From assembly GCF_016901835.1 (NCBI RefSeq), contig NZ_JACJKX010000009.1:1-64000 (forward strand): DNA of 64,000 nucleotides. The letters are read 5' to 3'. The position numbers and the translations under genes were made by a program. Below are positions 34,784-43,446 of this stretch, piece by piece (position 1 is the first letter of the stretch; each line of letters starts with the position of its first letter). The stretch comes from Parasutterella secunda (GTDB taxonomy: Bacteria > Pseudomonadota > Gammaproteobacteria > Burkholderiales > Burkholderiaceae_F). A model generated the notes under the pieces. The model ran no database searches, had not been told where the DNA came from, and was given only the letters and a program-made list of their open reading frames with translations.

Positions 34784-35667
34784 TCTGCCAGACCTAATTT
34801 GTTCTTATTTTTTGTAATGGTTTGACTCCACCAATCCAAAATTTCCGGACTGACTTCGCCTCTTTTACTGCGCAATACCAAACGTTCGGCTTCAAGCGAG
34901 AATGGGGAAACGATAGTCTTGACCGCTGCCCGGAAAGCAGACTGTCCGACCAAAAGAAATTTCGGCAATATGGCCCAACCGACCCCTCGAGCGGCCAGTC
35001 CCAACGCCCATAGACCGCTATCGACTTCCCAGTGATCGGTGTTCACAATGCGGGGCGCCACAGAGTCGGGGTCACGCGCATAGACCACAATCTGACGGTA
35101 CCGCCTTAAATCATCGACAGTGGGATTTTCCAGAGCTGCGAGCGGATGATTTTTAGCCACCACAATCGATAACGGGGAGTGACCGAGCACCCGTTCATCA
35201 CTTTCAAGTGCCGGTTCTGAGGAGAAAACCAAAGCCAGATTCATGCCGGTTTTCGTAAAAAACCAACGTGCCTCCGATGCTGAAATGTTTTCCACCTGCA
35301 ATCGTACTGATGGGAAACTCTTCGCAAAGAGTCTCAGCCAATCGATCATGACAGGGGCTTCAAGCGCCAAGTCAATCCCCATATATAGAGAGGGAGTTCG
35401 GGCATCGGACAAAGCCAGGGCACGATTTTGCAGACGATCGGCTTCAACCAGAACACGTCTGGCACTGATTAAAAGTTCCGCACCTTTTGCGGTCAGCACA
35501 GGCTTGGGTGTTCTTTCAAAAAGCTTATAACCGAGCTCGGCTTCAAAACCCGATATATGCATGGACACTACCGATTGAGCCCGGTGCAACAATCGGGCGC
35601 CAGCCGAAAATGAGCCCGTATCAGCCACGGCCACAAACGAGCGAATCTCATCAATTTTCATACTCAT
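34780..35667 (-). CDS. LysR-family regulator divergent from an MFS gene
   Basis: 295 residues from ATG 35667; a GTG at 35673 would add two residues. The HTH (MKIDEIRSFVAVADTGSFSA, then RLLHRAQSVVSMHISGFEAE) is typical. It faces an MFS exporter-like gene across a gap containing a perfect 24-bp palindrome, so this is probably a regulator-transporter pair responding to the transported compound. Confidence 0.92.
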   Translation of the reverse strand: MSMKIDEIRSFVAVADTGSFSAGARLLHRAQSVVSMHISGFEAELGYKLFERTPKPVLTAKGAELLISARRVLVEADRLQNRALALSDARTPSLYMGIDLALEAPVMIDWLRLFAKSFPSVRLQVENISASEARWFFTKTGMNLALVFSSEPALESDERVLGHSPLSIVVAKNHPLAALENPTVDDLRRYRQIVVYARDPDSVAPRIVNTDHWEVDSGLWALGLAARGVGWAILPKFLLVGQSAFRAAVKTIVSPFSLEAERLVLRSKRGEVSPEILDWWSQTITKNKNKLGLAD

Positions 35668-35679
35668 GACCACTTTTCC

Positions 35680-35703
35680 AATCTATCAATATATTGATAG
35701 ATT
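35680..35703. promoter_or_regulatory. Perfect 24-bp palindrome, candidate LysR operator
   Basis: The half-site AATCTATCAATA is followed directly by its exact reverse complement. It starts 13 bases upstream of the LysR ATG and 66 bases upstream of the MFS gene. Perfect symmetry over 24 bp between divergent genes is strong evidence for a dimeric or tetrameric regulator site. Confidence 0.75.
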
Positions 35704-35769
35704 CTAACTCGAATATTCAGATTTTTGATGAAATAATACCTCTCAAGATAAACTCCGTTTCAAGTGTAT

Positions 35770-37053
35770 ATGGCTCTCGACTCTTTAAAACGCAAACCGG
35801 CCGGTGTCTCCAGTGCCGTTGAGCACGACTTATCCGCTCTTCACACTCATCAAGATGACATTCCCTTCAGTGACAAAACCCATGCGGCTAACCGCTCCGC
35901 TTCTCAAGCAGTCTCAAAGCGCGAACTTTGGGCTGCCCGTATCGGTTTTTTCACAGGAGGCTTTACCGTTGCGTCCTGGGCTCCTTTAATTCCGTTTGTT
36001 CAATCCCACCTGGCACTCGAACCTTTTGTATTGGGGATTCTGCTCTTAGGCTTGGGAGTGGGCTCTTTTGTCGGCATGCCGTTAGCCGGAACCCTGACAC
36101 AAAAAATCGGCGCTCGAAATGCCATCGCAGCCTCAGGACTCCTTTCCTGCCTACTTCTGGTCCTATTGGCCCTCATGCCGGGGTTTTACTTTGAATGTGC
36201 AGCGCTTTTACTTTACGGTGTAAGCCTGGGCTGCCTGGAAGTGAGCGTCAACATTTACGGCACCTATCTGGAAAATCGCAACAAGGCCCGATTAATGAGC
36301 GGCTTACATGCGGCTTACTCAATAGGGGAAGTGGCCTCGGCCGCTGCGTTAACGGCACTTTTTGTGAGCGGTGCCACGCCCTTGGGTGCCGTCACCACGT
36401 TAATGCTGATCCTGGGTATTGCACTCATTACGATCCTTCGCCGGATTAAAAATCACAAAATTGACACCCCTAAAAAGGAAAAGAAACAAAAGAGCGCCTT
36501 ATCTTTAAAAGGTCCGGTCGGCATTTTGGCCATTATCTGCGCAGTCATTTTCCTGACCGAAGGCGCCATGCTTGACTGGAGCGCCATTTACCTTCGGGAT
36601 AACGCAGGTGTTCCCCAAGAAGCGAGCGCTTTCGGCTATACATTGTTTGTCATCGCCATGGCGATTTCGCGACTGATCGGCGATCGTCTCACGACCCGAC
36701 TCGGTGCTCTTAATATGCTTTTGATCGGTACGACGATCATGTTGGCAACGCTCTTGACCTTAGTTTTCATTCCCCATGCCGTGACAGCTTTTGCCGCGCT
36801 TTTTGTCATGGGACTGGGCATTGCCAATCTGGCTCCGATTTTGATTTCTGCAGCCTCAAGAAGCACGACTATGGATAGTGTGAAAGCCATTACGACTGTC
36901 ACCACGGTCGGCTACGGTGGGCTCCTTGCCGGTCCTGCTTTGATCGGTGCCATCTCATCGGCCATTTCTTTGCAAGGTGCGTTTCTCTTTATTTGTGCCC
37001 TGTTAGTAACGGGATTGGTACTGATTTCGCGCCATCGAACGGTTTTTAATTAA
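35770..37053 (+). CDS. MFS transporter (YbjJ-like)
   Basis: About 427 residues from ATG 35770 (an in-frame GTG at 35764 is possible). It has about 12 membrane segments after a hydrophilic N-terminus of some 50 residues, unusually long. The SGLHAAYSIGEVASAAALTA segment and the LLGLGVGSFVGMPLAGTLTQ loop resemble YbjJ/FucP-like members. The substrate is unknown; control by the divergent LysR gene is likely. A terminator follows at 37061. Confidence 0.83.
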   Translation: MALDSLKRKPAGVSSAVEHDLSALHTHQDDIPFSDKTHAANRSASQAVSKRELWAARIGFFTGGFTVASWAPLIPFVQSHLALEPFVLGILLLGLGVGSFVGMPLAGTLTQKIGARNAIAASGLLSCLLLVLLALMPGFYFECAALLLYGVSLGCLEVSVNIYGTYLENRNKARLMSGLHAAYSIGEVASAAALTALFVSGATPLGAVTTLMLILGIALITILRRIKNHKIDTPKKEKKQKSALSLKGPVGILAIICAVIFLTEGAMLDWSAIYLRDNAGVPQEASAFGYTLFVIAMAISRLIGDRLTTRLGALNMLLIGTTIMLATLLTLVFIPHAVTAFAALFVMGLGIANLAPILISAASRSTTMDSVKAITTVTTVGYGGLLAGPALIGAISSAISLQGAFLFICALLVTGLVLISRHRTVFN

Positions 37054-37060
37054 CGAACAC

Positions 37061-37094
37061 ATGGCTCTCTTTCTGATGATCGGGAGCCATTTTT
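37061..37094 (+). terminator. Intrinsic terminator of the MFS gene
   Basis: A 9-bp stem ATGGCTCTC/GGGAGCCAT with one G-U pair and a 12-base loop, followed by TTTT. It lies 7 bases after the stop codon. Confidence 0.75.
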
Positions 37095-37167
37095 CGATAC
37101 CTCTCTGATTCAGTTAACATTTCTAAACAACTTCAACAAAAAATAGCCTTTTGGTCAGCTTTTTAAC

Positions 37168-37196
37168 TTGGTACTAACCCTAATATTTTTTATACT
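37168..37196 (+). promoter_or_regulatory. Promoter without a following protein gene
   Basis: TTGGTA at 37168-37173, a 17-base spacer and TATACT at 37191-37196. Initiation near 37203 would transcribe only the small RNA candidate before its terminator. Confidence 0.6.
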
Positions 37197-37202
37197 AAAG
37201 GC

Positions 37203-37271
37203 AATGGAATGATCCAATTCCCCCTCATATGCCCCCAAAGTCAAGCGAAGCTTTGTCGGGGCATTTTTTTT
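37203..37271 (+). ncRNA. Candidate orphan small RNA of about 69 nt
   Basis: The transcript predicted from the promoter at 37168-37196 has a short 5' hairpin (GGAAT-GATCCA-ATTCC, 37206-37221), a single-stranded pyrimidine-rich linker CCCTCATA, and an intrinsic terminator. The terminator pairs TGCCCC (37230-37235) with GGGGCA (37258-37263) and CAAAG with CTTTG, followed by eight T. There is no room for a protein and the next gene is convergent. The layout is that of an Hfq-type regulatory RNA. I do not recognise a known family. Confidence 0.55.
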
Positions 37272-37378
37272 GAGCCTTCATAGTCTTCTGTTGGAGCTGA
37301 ATTTTCAAAATTTTCCCCAAAAATTAAACGACCGCCTCCTGCCGGAAACGCGGTCCCATTAAGAAAAAACAGACAAAT

Positions 37379-37918
37379 TCAATCCCGTACTGACAGACCG
37401 AAGCGTCGAGCAGCCTCAGGATAGCCGGAAGCTTTAGTCATGGAGGGCGTTCCGCAGCCGGCGCCCAGGATCATGCCTTCGTCCCTGAAGTTCAGATAGC
37501 GCACCAACGTTAGATAGTGCGCTTTAAGCGCATCAAAGGTCCAATCAGCGCTATTCCATTCTGCTGCAATCAGTGCCGAGCGCATATGCTTGGCGTGCAA
37601 CGAGGAATTAAACGCACAAAAGCGGTCAATTACGATTTTGAGTTGTGAAGAGAAGCCGTAGTAATAAAGTGGAGTGACAAAAACCAGCATATCCGACTTC
37701 AAAATGTCTGCTTTGAGTTTTTTCATGCCGTCTTTTTGTGCACAAGGTCCTTTGTATCCGCAACGAATGCAACCGAGACACGGATGAATATTGGCATGGG
37801 TCACGTCAACAAGACGCACGTCGTGTCCGGCTTCGCTCGCTCCGTCCGCAAAAGATTCGGCGAGTATCGCAGACGAGCCGTGGATATTCGGACTGCCTTT
37901 TAACATCAAGATTCTCAT
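37379..37918 (-). CDS. Flavodoxin-fold (iron-sulfur?) NAD(P)H oxidoreductase
   Basis: 179 residues with the FMN loop MRILMLKGSPNIHGSSAILA. A cysteine-rich segment follows: CLGCIRCGYKGPC (four Cys near residues 48-60), as in iron-sulfur flavoproteins and related FMN reductases. LYYYGFSSQLKIVIDRF is the second flavin loop. It has no signal peptide. It is the third gene of a minus-strand group (alcohol dehydrogenase, flavodoxin, this gene) and lies 18 bases after the flavodoxin stop. Confidence 0.82.
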   Translation of the reverse strand: MRILMLKGSPNIHGSSAILAESFADGASEAGHDVRLVDVTHANIHPCLGCIRCGYKGPCAQKDGMKKLKADILKSDMLVFVTPLYYYGFSSQLKIVIDRFCAFNSSLHAKHMRSALIAAEWNSADWTFDALKAHYLTLVRYLNFRDEGMILGAGCGTPSMTKASGYPEAARRFGLSVRD

Positions 37919-37936
37919 CGTCGCACCTCAAGCGAA

Positions 37937-38407
37937 TTAAATATCGAGCGACCGGACCCACTGCGCCGCCGCACGACTTGAAGTTAAAAGCTTGACGCTT
38001 TCAACATGGAGTTGGGGGTAGCGGGACTTAAGGTCTTTAAATGCCTCCGAAGAATCGCTGCCACCGGAAGTACAGAAAGCTATGACACGTTTTCCGTCCG
38101 TTTGAATACTGTCAAGGAATGTATCCACCGGACGGGGCGCCACGCCCCACCAAATCGGAAAACCGACGATCAACACGTCATAGTCGGTCAGGTCAGCCGT
38201 CTTAAAGGCCAGAGCCGGGCGACAGTCAGGATCCTTCATCTCTAAAGAGCTTCTGCTTTGAGGATTGGTCCAATTTAAATCAGCCGAGCTATAAGCTTGA
38301 GCAGGTTTGATTTCAAACAGATCCGCCCGACAAGCGTCCGCCACCGCACGAGCGGCTTTAGCCGTCGTGCCGGTCGCGGAAAAATAAGCAACCAAAATCT
38401 TGCTCAT
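37937..38407 (-). CDS. Cytoplasmic flavodoxin
   Basis: A 156-residue flavodoxin with the phosphate loop FSATGTTAKAARAVA and the tryptophan loop GFPIWWGVAPRPVDTFL. Its sequence parallels the exported flavodoxin at 25893, including the F-C-T-S-G-G-S segment, but it has no signal peptide. The start overlaps the stop of the upstream alcohol dehydrogenase gene by one base, so the two are translationally coupled. Confidence 0.88.
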   Translation of the reverse strand: MSKILVAYFSATGTTAKAARAVADACRADLFEIKPAQAYSSADLNWTNPQSRSSLEMKDPDCRPALAFKTADLTDYDVLIVGFPIWWGVAPRPVDTFLDSIQTDGKRVIAFCTSGGSDSSEAFKDLKSRYPQLHVESVKLLTSSRAAAQWVRSLDI

Positions 38408-39576
38408 CAGAGGCTTTCCTTTAAAACCTTAACGATTTCGCCATGATCGAGCACCTTGTAGCCGCCTTTGAGAATCAATGTAGCGCCCGCAATGCCTTCA
38501 ATCATGTCTTCAGTTGCACCCAATTCCGAGATGCTCATCGCCAGACCCAATTCACGCATCCAGCTTTCCATAGCTTTCAAACCTTCTTCGGCCACTGCCT
38601 CATCGGTCTTACCGTCAGCGCTGACACCCCAGACGTTGATGGCAAAGCGCTTGAATTTAGCCAAACCGTAAGGCAGGATGTGACGATAGTAAGGCAGTGA
38701 CACGGCAGCAAGCGTCATGCCGTGCGTAGCATTAGTATGGGCACCAACGGCCTGACCCAACATGTGAACCATCCAGTCCGTGCTCTTACCCTTGGCAATC
38801 AAAGTATTCAATGCCCACGTGGCCGTCCACATAATGTTGCTGCGGGCTTCATAGTTTTGGGAATCCTTATTGGCAATACGGCTTGAATGCACAACAGACT
38901 TCATTAAAGCTTCGGCAATGTAGTCGCTTGTATTGTCATCGGTGCCCGAAAAATATTGCTCACAGATGTGGTTGAAAATATCGTAGATACCGGCCACCAT
39001 CTGGTAGTGGGGCAGGGTGAGCGTGTAGCGGGGATTGAGGATAGAGAAGCGAGGCATGATTTTTTCATCAGAAAAAACATGACCGACTTTCATCTTCTTT
39101 TCGGTATTGGTAATCACCGAGCCCGCATTCATTTCTGAGCCCGTGCCTACCATCGTCAATACGCAACCCACTGGAATCGTTTCACAATCAGGCTCTTCAA
39201 AACGAACGAAATATTTTTCCCAAGGATCGTCAGAGCAATTGACAGAAACCGAGACGGCCTTCGCGTAGTCGCAAACAGAACCTCCGCCCACGGCGAGCAG
39301 TAAATCAGCCTTATGAGCACGGGCAATTTCAATGCCTTCATAAAGTTTAGCCAACGTCGGATTGGGCATTACGCCTGCAATTTCTGCAACATTTTTACCC
39401 TTAGCCTTCAGGATTTCGATCACTTCATCGTAAATGCCGTTTTTCTTAATCGAGCCGCCGCCGTAAACCAAAACCACATTCTGACCATACTTTGGCAATT
39501 CAGTATTCAGATATTGAAGAGATTGATCACCGAAATAAAGCTTGGTGGGATTGCAGTAAGAAAAGTTTCCTAACAT
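38407..39576 (-). CDS. Iron-containing alcohol dehydrogenase (butanol dehydrogenase-like)
   Basis: A 389-residue type III dehydrogenase. The NAD(P) region shows GGGSIKKNG and AVGGGSVCDYAKAVS, then GTGSEMN. Metal-ligand segments are GIYDIFNHICEQYF and a C-terminal HMLGQAVGAHTNATHG. It should interconvert an aldehyde and alcohol with NAD(P)H; the close group is YqhD/BdhA. It heads the operon with two flavodoxin-type genes and is divergent from the cyclophilin-like gene at 39824. Confidence 0.93.
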   Translation of the reverse strand: MLGNFSYCNPTKLYFGDQSLQYLNTELPKYGQNVVLVYGGGSIKKNGIYDEVIEILKAKGKNVAEIAGVMPNPTLAKLYEGIEIARAHKADLLLAVGGGSVCDYAKAVSVSVNCSDDPWEKYFVRFEEPDCETIPVGCVLTMVGTGSEMNAGSVITNTEKKMKVGHVFSDEKIMPRFSILNPRYTLTLPHYQMVAGIYDIFNHICEQYFSGTDDNTSDYIAEALMKSVVHSSRIANKDSQNYEARSNIMWTATWALNTLIAKGKSTDWMVHMLGQAVGAHTNATHGMTLAAVSLPYYRHILPYGLAKFKRFAINVWGVSADGKTDEAVAEEGLKAMESWMRELGLAMSISELGATEDMIEGIAGATLILKGGYKVLDHGEIVKVLKESL

Positions 39577-39823
39577 TGATTCTCTCCTAAAAAAACAAAC
39601 TCAATGACACTAAGAGACGCTGATTACTATAGTGCAAACTGCCAAATCAACTGTGACTGTTTCTCTAAATTGTTTGCACAAAAAAGGCATTTTTCCGGGA
39701 ATAATTTTTAAGTTATAGATGCTCAAAGAGAGAATTCATCAATAATTCGGTGCACTTATGGAAGAATGATTTCAGCTCTTAGGAGAAAATAAACTTGAAA
39801 ACGATCTCAATAGGAGAATTCTG

Positions 39824-40240
39824 ATGTTCAAACACATTCTCCCTATCGCTTTAGCAATGTCTTTAGCAGGAGAAACCATGGCTGCAACAATTGAAATGGT
39901 TGTAGACGATAAAGTCTATAACGTTGAATTAGCCGATCACGCTGCGGCTCAAGATTTAATGAGCCGGCTGCCGATGACGCTCACCTTTGAAAACTTCGGA
40001 CAAACCGAACGTATTGCTTATTTAGAAAATGCACTCAAGCTCGGCAATGCGCCGACTTCAACGACACCCGTCGTCGGTGATTTTGCCTACTACATTCCCT
40101 GGGGCAACGTTTGCGTATTCATTAAAGACTTCCGTCATTCTTCTGATTTAGTGCCGATGGGGAAGATGTCCGAAGAGGCCACCGAAGCCGTTCGTAAAAG
40201 CGAGGATCGGCCGGTGACTTTCAGAGCGATCCAAAAGTAA
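39824..40240 (+). CDS. Exported cyclophilin-like fold protein
   Basis: 138 residues with a signal peptide (MFKHILPIALAMSLAGETMA) and a mature domain of the cyclophilin-like type: DDKVYNVELADHAAAQDLMS, MTLTFENFGQTERIAYL, then VGDFAYYIPWGNVCVFIKDF. These proteins have unknown function and no proven prolyl isomerase activity. They often occur next to flavodoxins and oxidoreductases. It is followed 26 bases later by a DUF362 gene. Confidence 0.82.
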   Translation: MFKHILPIALAMSLAGETMAATIEMVVDDKVYNVELADHAAAQDLMSRLPMTLTFENFGQTERIAYLENALKLGNAPTSTTPVVGDFAYYIPWGNVCVFIKDFRHSSDLVPMGKMSEEATEAVRKSEDRPVTFRAIQK

Positions 40241-40266
40241 CTCTATAAATATAGAGGTCAAGAGCT

Positions 40267-41244
40267 ATGAAAAGAAGAACTTTCATTAAACAAACGGCCG
40301 GATTGGTTGCGGCAGCAGGACTGCCGGGACTGTCGTTAGCCCAGACGAAATTCACTGTTGATCCTATCGGTCTTACCCATAGGGTAACGGACGCCAAAGC
40401 GCCTGTCGTATTTTTTATTCCGGAAGTTTCTCAGTCAGCCATCGTTAAGGTCTACGATGCACTCAAACAATCCCTAAAGGGTAAAGTTGGTCTGAAAATG
40501 ACCTTTGAAACACCGGGTGGACCGCATTTGGATCCTCAGCTTGTCAAAGCTTTAGCTCAACATACCCAGGCAACACTTATTGACAACAATTGCTTCTCGC
40601 CCAGAGACACAACGGAAAAACACCTGGCGGTTGCTAAAGAAAACGGCTTTGACGCATCCATCGCTCCGATTGACATTTTGGACGCTGACGGCCATATGGA
40701 TCTACCGGTCTCCAAGGGCTACCACCTGAAGTTTTTGCGTACAGGCAGCCACTTTGCCAATTACGACACATTAATTTCAGTGGTTCGTTTCAAGGCTCAT
40801 TTCCTCGATTTCTACGGCGGCACACTCAAAAATCTCTCGATTTGTATGGGAACCGGGGTTGAAGGAAAGTGTCACATACATAGTGCCGGCGAAGTGATGG
40901 ATCATTTTTCTTCCCGTGACGATCAAACAGCCTGTGAATCCATGTCTGATGCGGTGAAAGCCTCGATGGAAGCTAAGCCCGGTCGCTGGGTCTTCATTAA
41001 TGTCATTGATGCCTTTGAACCGCAGGACGGTTGCCAAAGTGCACAAAATTTAGGCAATGTGGGTATTCTCGGAAGCTATGATCCCGTAGCTGTCGATCAG
41101 GCCGCCATTGACATTACGTTCGGCGCTGCACCCAATGCGGAAGTCAGAGCTCAGTGGGAAGAACATCATTCAACGATGCTCACAGCGATTGCTGAGCGTA
41201 ACGGTATAGGAAAAACTCATTATCGACTGAGTGTTATTCAATAG
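40267..41244 (+). CDS. Tat-exported DUF362 protein, copy 2
   Basis: 325 residues with a proper twin-arginine signal (KRRTFIKQTAGLVAAAGLPG) cleaved near SLAQ. The body parallels the copy at 30115: KVGLKMTFETPGGPHLDPQL, HFANYDTLISVVRFKAHFLD, GGTLKNLSICMGTG, and a cysteine in the C-terminal third (EPQDGCQSAQNLG) where copy 1 has CDCAG. Both copies sit next to flavin proteins. The function is unknown. Confidence 0.85.
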   Translation: MKRRTFIKQTAGLVAAAGLPGLSLAQTKFTVDPIGLTHRVTDAKAPVVFFIPEVSQSAIVKVYDALKQSLKGKVGLKMTFETPGGPHLDPQLVKALAQHTQATLIDNNCFSPRDTTEKHLAVAKENGFDASIAPIDILDADGHMDLPVSKGYHLKFLRTGSHFANYDTLISVVRFKAHFLDFYGGTLKNLSICMGTGVEGKCHIHSAGEVMDHFSSRDDQTACESMSDAVKASMEAKPGRWVFINVIDAFEPQDGCQSAQNLGNVGILGSYDPVAVDQAAIDITFGAAPNAEVRAQWEEHHSTMLTAIAERNGIGKTHYRLSVIQ

Positions 41245-41251
41245 GAGATAG

Positions 41252-41282
41252 GAGGTCGCGGATTTCCGGAATCTGCGACCTC
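41252..41282. terminator. Bidirectional hairpin between DUF362 and fsr-like genes
   Basis: GAGGTCGC (41252-41259) pairs with GCGACCTC (41275-41282), then a G-U pair and GATT/AATC extend the stem to 13 bp. It separates two converging genes. The T-run is poor on both sides. Confidence 0.65.
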
Positions 41283-41295
41283 TCTGCCTAACAAA

Positions 41296-42465
41296 TTAAA
41301 TTTCATCGCGTTGCGGTTCAGGCAAAAAGAACGCACCGATTGTGCAAAGAGCCGCAATCACTACCAACAACCACATCACGAGCGTAATACCGTAGGCGTC
41401 AGCCACCATACCAAGCAGGGGAGTGAAGATTCCGCCTAAACTGCTCGATAGTCCCAGCGTCACTCCGGAAGCAAGGCCGACATTTTTAGCCAAATAGGAT
41501 TGTCCCAACACTACAAAAGCGGCATAGGTACCGTTCAGCGTAAAGGCGATCACCACAATGATCGGATACACCCACCAGACAGACGGTGCAAATAAGAGCA
41601 TGGCAAAAGCCGGAGCCATCAGAATGTAACCGAATTTGCAGGCTCGAACCAAACCGATACGGTCAGTGATCCATCCGCCCAACACCGTCATGAAAATGCC
41701 GACAATGGAAAGAAACGACAAAAGGGTGCCGGCCATGCCTTCAGAGATTCCGAAGCGGTAAATACAAAAGAGGGGAAGGAAGGCCAAAATACTGGTGCTT
41801 GCCACACTTCTGAAAAGAATGGTGATTGCTAAACGGGAAAAACCATGCCAATCGTTTTTTGCACCTTCTCTGGCTTTTTGGATGGATGATCTTGTTTGAG
41901 TTTCAGCAGTCTGAACAAAACCGAGCATCTTGGGTACCGCCCAAAGCATCACCGCTGCCATCACAATACCAAATACGGCAAAAATCACTGTAGCCGGAGT
42001 TCCCCAGGCGGTTAAGGCCGCCGCAGCAATCAAGGGACCTACACCGAAACCGGCATTTCCGCCCACCGAGAATATTCCCATACCGGTCGCGCGGCGAGCA
42101 CCGGAGGTGCGATTGACAATGCGGGCCGCCTCAGGATGAAAGATTGAACTGCCGACTCCCATGAACGTAATAGCCAGAAAAAGGAACCAATAGTTGGTCA
42201 CTAAACCCGAAATACCTAATCCGATACCGCTCATGGCGATACCCAAAGCCATAAACCAGTGTTTGGAACTTTTATCGGCCCAATAACCAAAAGCCGGCTG
42301 AACAATTGAGGAGAGAAACGAGGAAGCAAACATGAGGCCTGCGACTTCTGTGTAAGTCAGGCCGTTGTGCAAAACGAAAAAGGGGAGGATTGCAGGCAGC
42401 GCTCCCGGAGCCAGATCAACGCATAAGTGTCCTAAAGACACCAAATAAACAAAAAACTTTTGCAC
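41296..42465 (-). CDS. fsr: Fsr-type MFS efflux protein
   Basis: A 389-residue 12-helix MFS protein. The opening (LVSLGHLCVDLAPGALPAIL) and FLSSIVQPAFGYWADK match the fosmidomycin-resistance (Fsr) group, and SSIFHPEAARIVNRTSGARR is the family's HPE segment. It is probably a drug or metabolite exporter. Its promoter lies in the 42466-42733 gap, divergent from the TPR gene; that gap shows no other feature. Confidence 0.85.
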   Translation of the reverse strand: MQKFFVYLVSLGHLCVDLAPGALPAILPFFVLHNGLTYTEVAGLMFASSFLSSIVQPAFGYWADKSSKHWFMALGIAMSGIGLGISGLVTNYWFLFLAITFMGVGSSIFHPEAARIVNRTSGARRATGMGIFSVGGNAGFGVGPLIAAAALTAWGTPATVIFAVFGIVMAAVMLWAVPKMLGFVQTAETQTRSSIQKAREGAKNDWHGFSRLAITILFRSVASTSILAFLPLFCIYRFGISEGMAGTLLSFLSIVGIFMTVLGGWITDRIGLVRACKFGYILMAPAFAMLLFAPSVWWVYPIIVVIAFTLNGTYAAFVVLGQSYLAKNVGLASGVTLGLSSSLGGIFTPLLGMVADAYGITLVMWLLVVIAALCTIGAFFLPEPQRDEI

Positions 42466-42733
42466 AGGTAAGCCCCTGATATAAATGACTCAATATTGCT
42501 AGCTTAGCAAAAATCACAAAAGAGAATGCATGTTTTTAAATAATTTCATCACATTCTAATAGAATGCTTAAATTTTATTTGACTTTTAAGATCGTCATAT
42601 GATACACTTCTATCAAAAGAAACAGGAAAAGAATAGTTTGAATCGGATGGATATGAAGAACAAATAATTTTCAGTCCGCTATGCGTACAATTGAACGGTA
42701 TCTTGAACTGAATCTGCCTGACTGCCATTTTGT

Positions 42734-43315
42734 ATGTCTAATATTAATAAGAGCCTTTTAACTGAAAGTTTTCGAAACCTGTCAGTTTGCCTTTGTTTGT
42801 TGCCGTTAAGCGTCGGACTATCGTTTGCGCAGACTTCAGAACCTCAAGCGGAGCCGTCAGAGGATGTCATTGAAGTCACGGTTCAGAATGCACCATCAAC
42901 GGTTTTCAATTTAATTAATACCAAAACGTACAAAAACTCTGAAGTTCGAGAACTTCTGGATTTGATTCTGACATTTCCAAGACCCGAAGTCGGAGAAATC
43001 CAAATGGCCGAACAATTAAATAGCTACGGAACAAAGGCTTTCAGTGAAAAGAATTATTCATTAGCCGCAAAACTTTTCACCCGTGCAGTAAAAGCCAATC
43101 CTTCGAGTACGGCCTTTTGGTGCAACCTGGCAACAGCCTCTATAAAGGCCGGAGATTTTCAGACAGCACAGTCTGCAGCTTTGCAAGCTCTGGTTTTACA
43201 TCCGTACCATCGAGACACTTGGGACTTGATGAGACAGGCTTGCGAGGGTACAGGCAATGAAACTTGTCGGAAAAATGCAGAGCTGATATTTCAAGCGATG
43301 CAACCGGTAAGTTAA
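42734..43315 (+). CDS. Exported TPR-repeat protein
   Basis: 193 residues with a hydrophobic signal-like segment near residues 16-32 ending SFA-Q, then an acidic linker and two clear tetratricopeptide repeats (YGTKAFSEKNYSLAAKLFTR and WCNLATASIKAGDFQTAQSA). TPRs mediate protein contacts. The cellular role is unknown. It is a single gene between divergent fsr and the convergent Fic gene. Confidence 0.7.
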   Translation: MSNINKSLLTESFRNLSVCLCLLPLSVGLSFAQTSEPQAEPSEDVIEVTVQNAPSTVFNLINTKTYKNSEVRELLDLILTFPRPEVGEIQMAEQLNSYGTKAFSEKNYSLAAKLFTRAVKANPSSTAFWCNLATASIKAGDFQTAQSAALQALVLHPYHRDTWDLMRQACEGTGNETCRKNAELIFQAMQPVS

Positions 43316-43446
43316 TACTTGATTATTGACATAGGAAAAAGTTTCCTACATACAATTAAAATATCTCCTAATTCAACGCAACATAATAATAGTTATGTTG
43401 AATTAATGATTGGATTAGTCCAACTCTCTGACGGTTTTTGAAATGA

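Noticed and set aside
41252-41282. Riboswitch or attenuator
   Set aside because: The hairpin lies between converging gene ends, where no leader RNA is expected; a terminator is the simplest reading.
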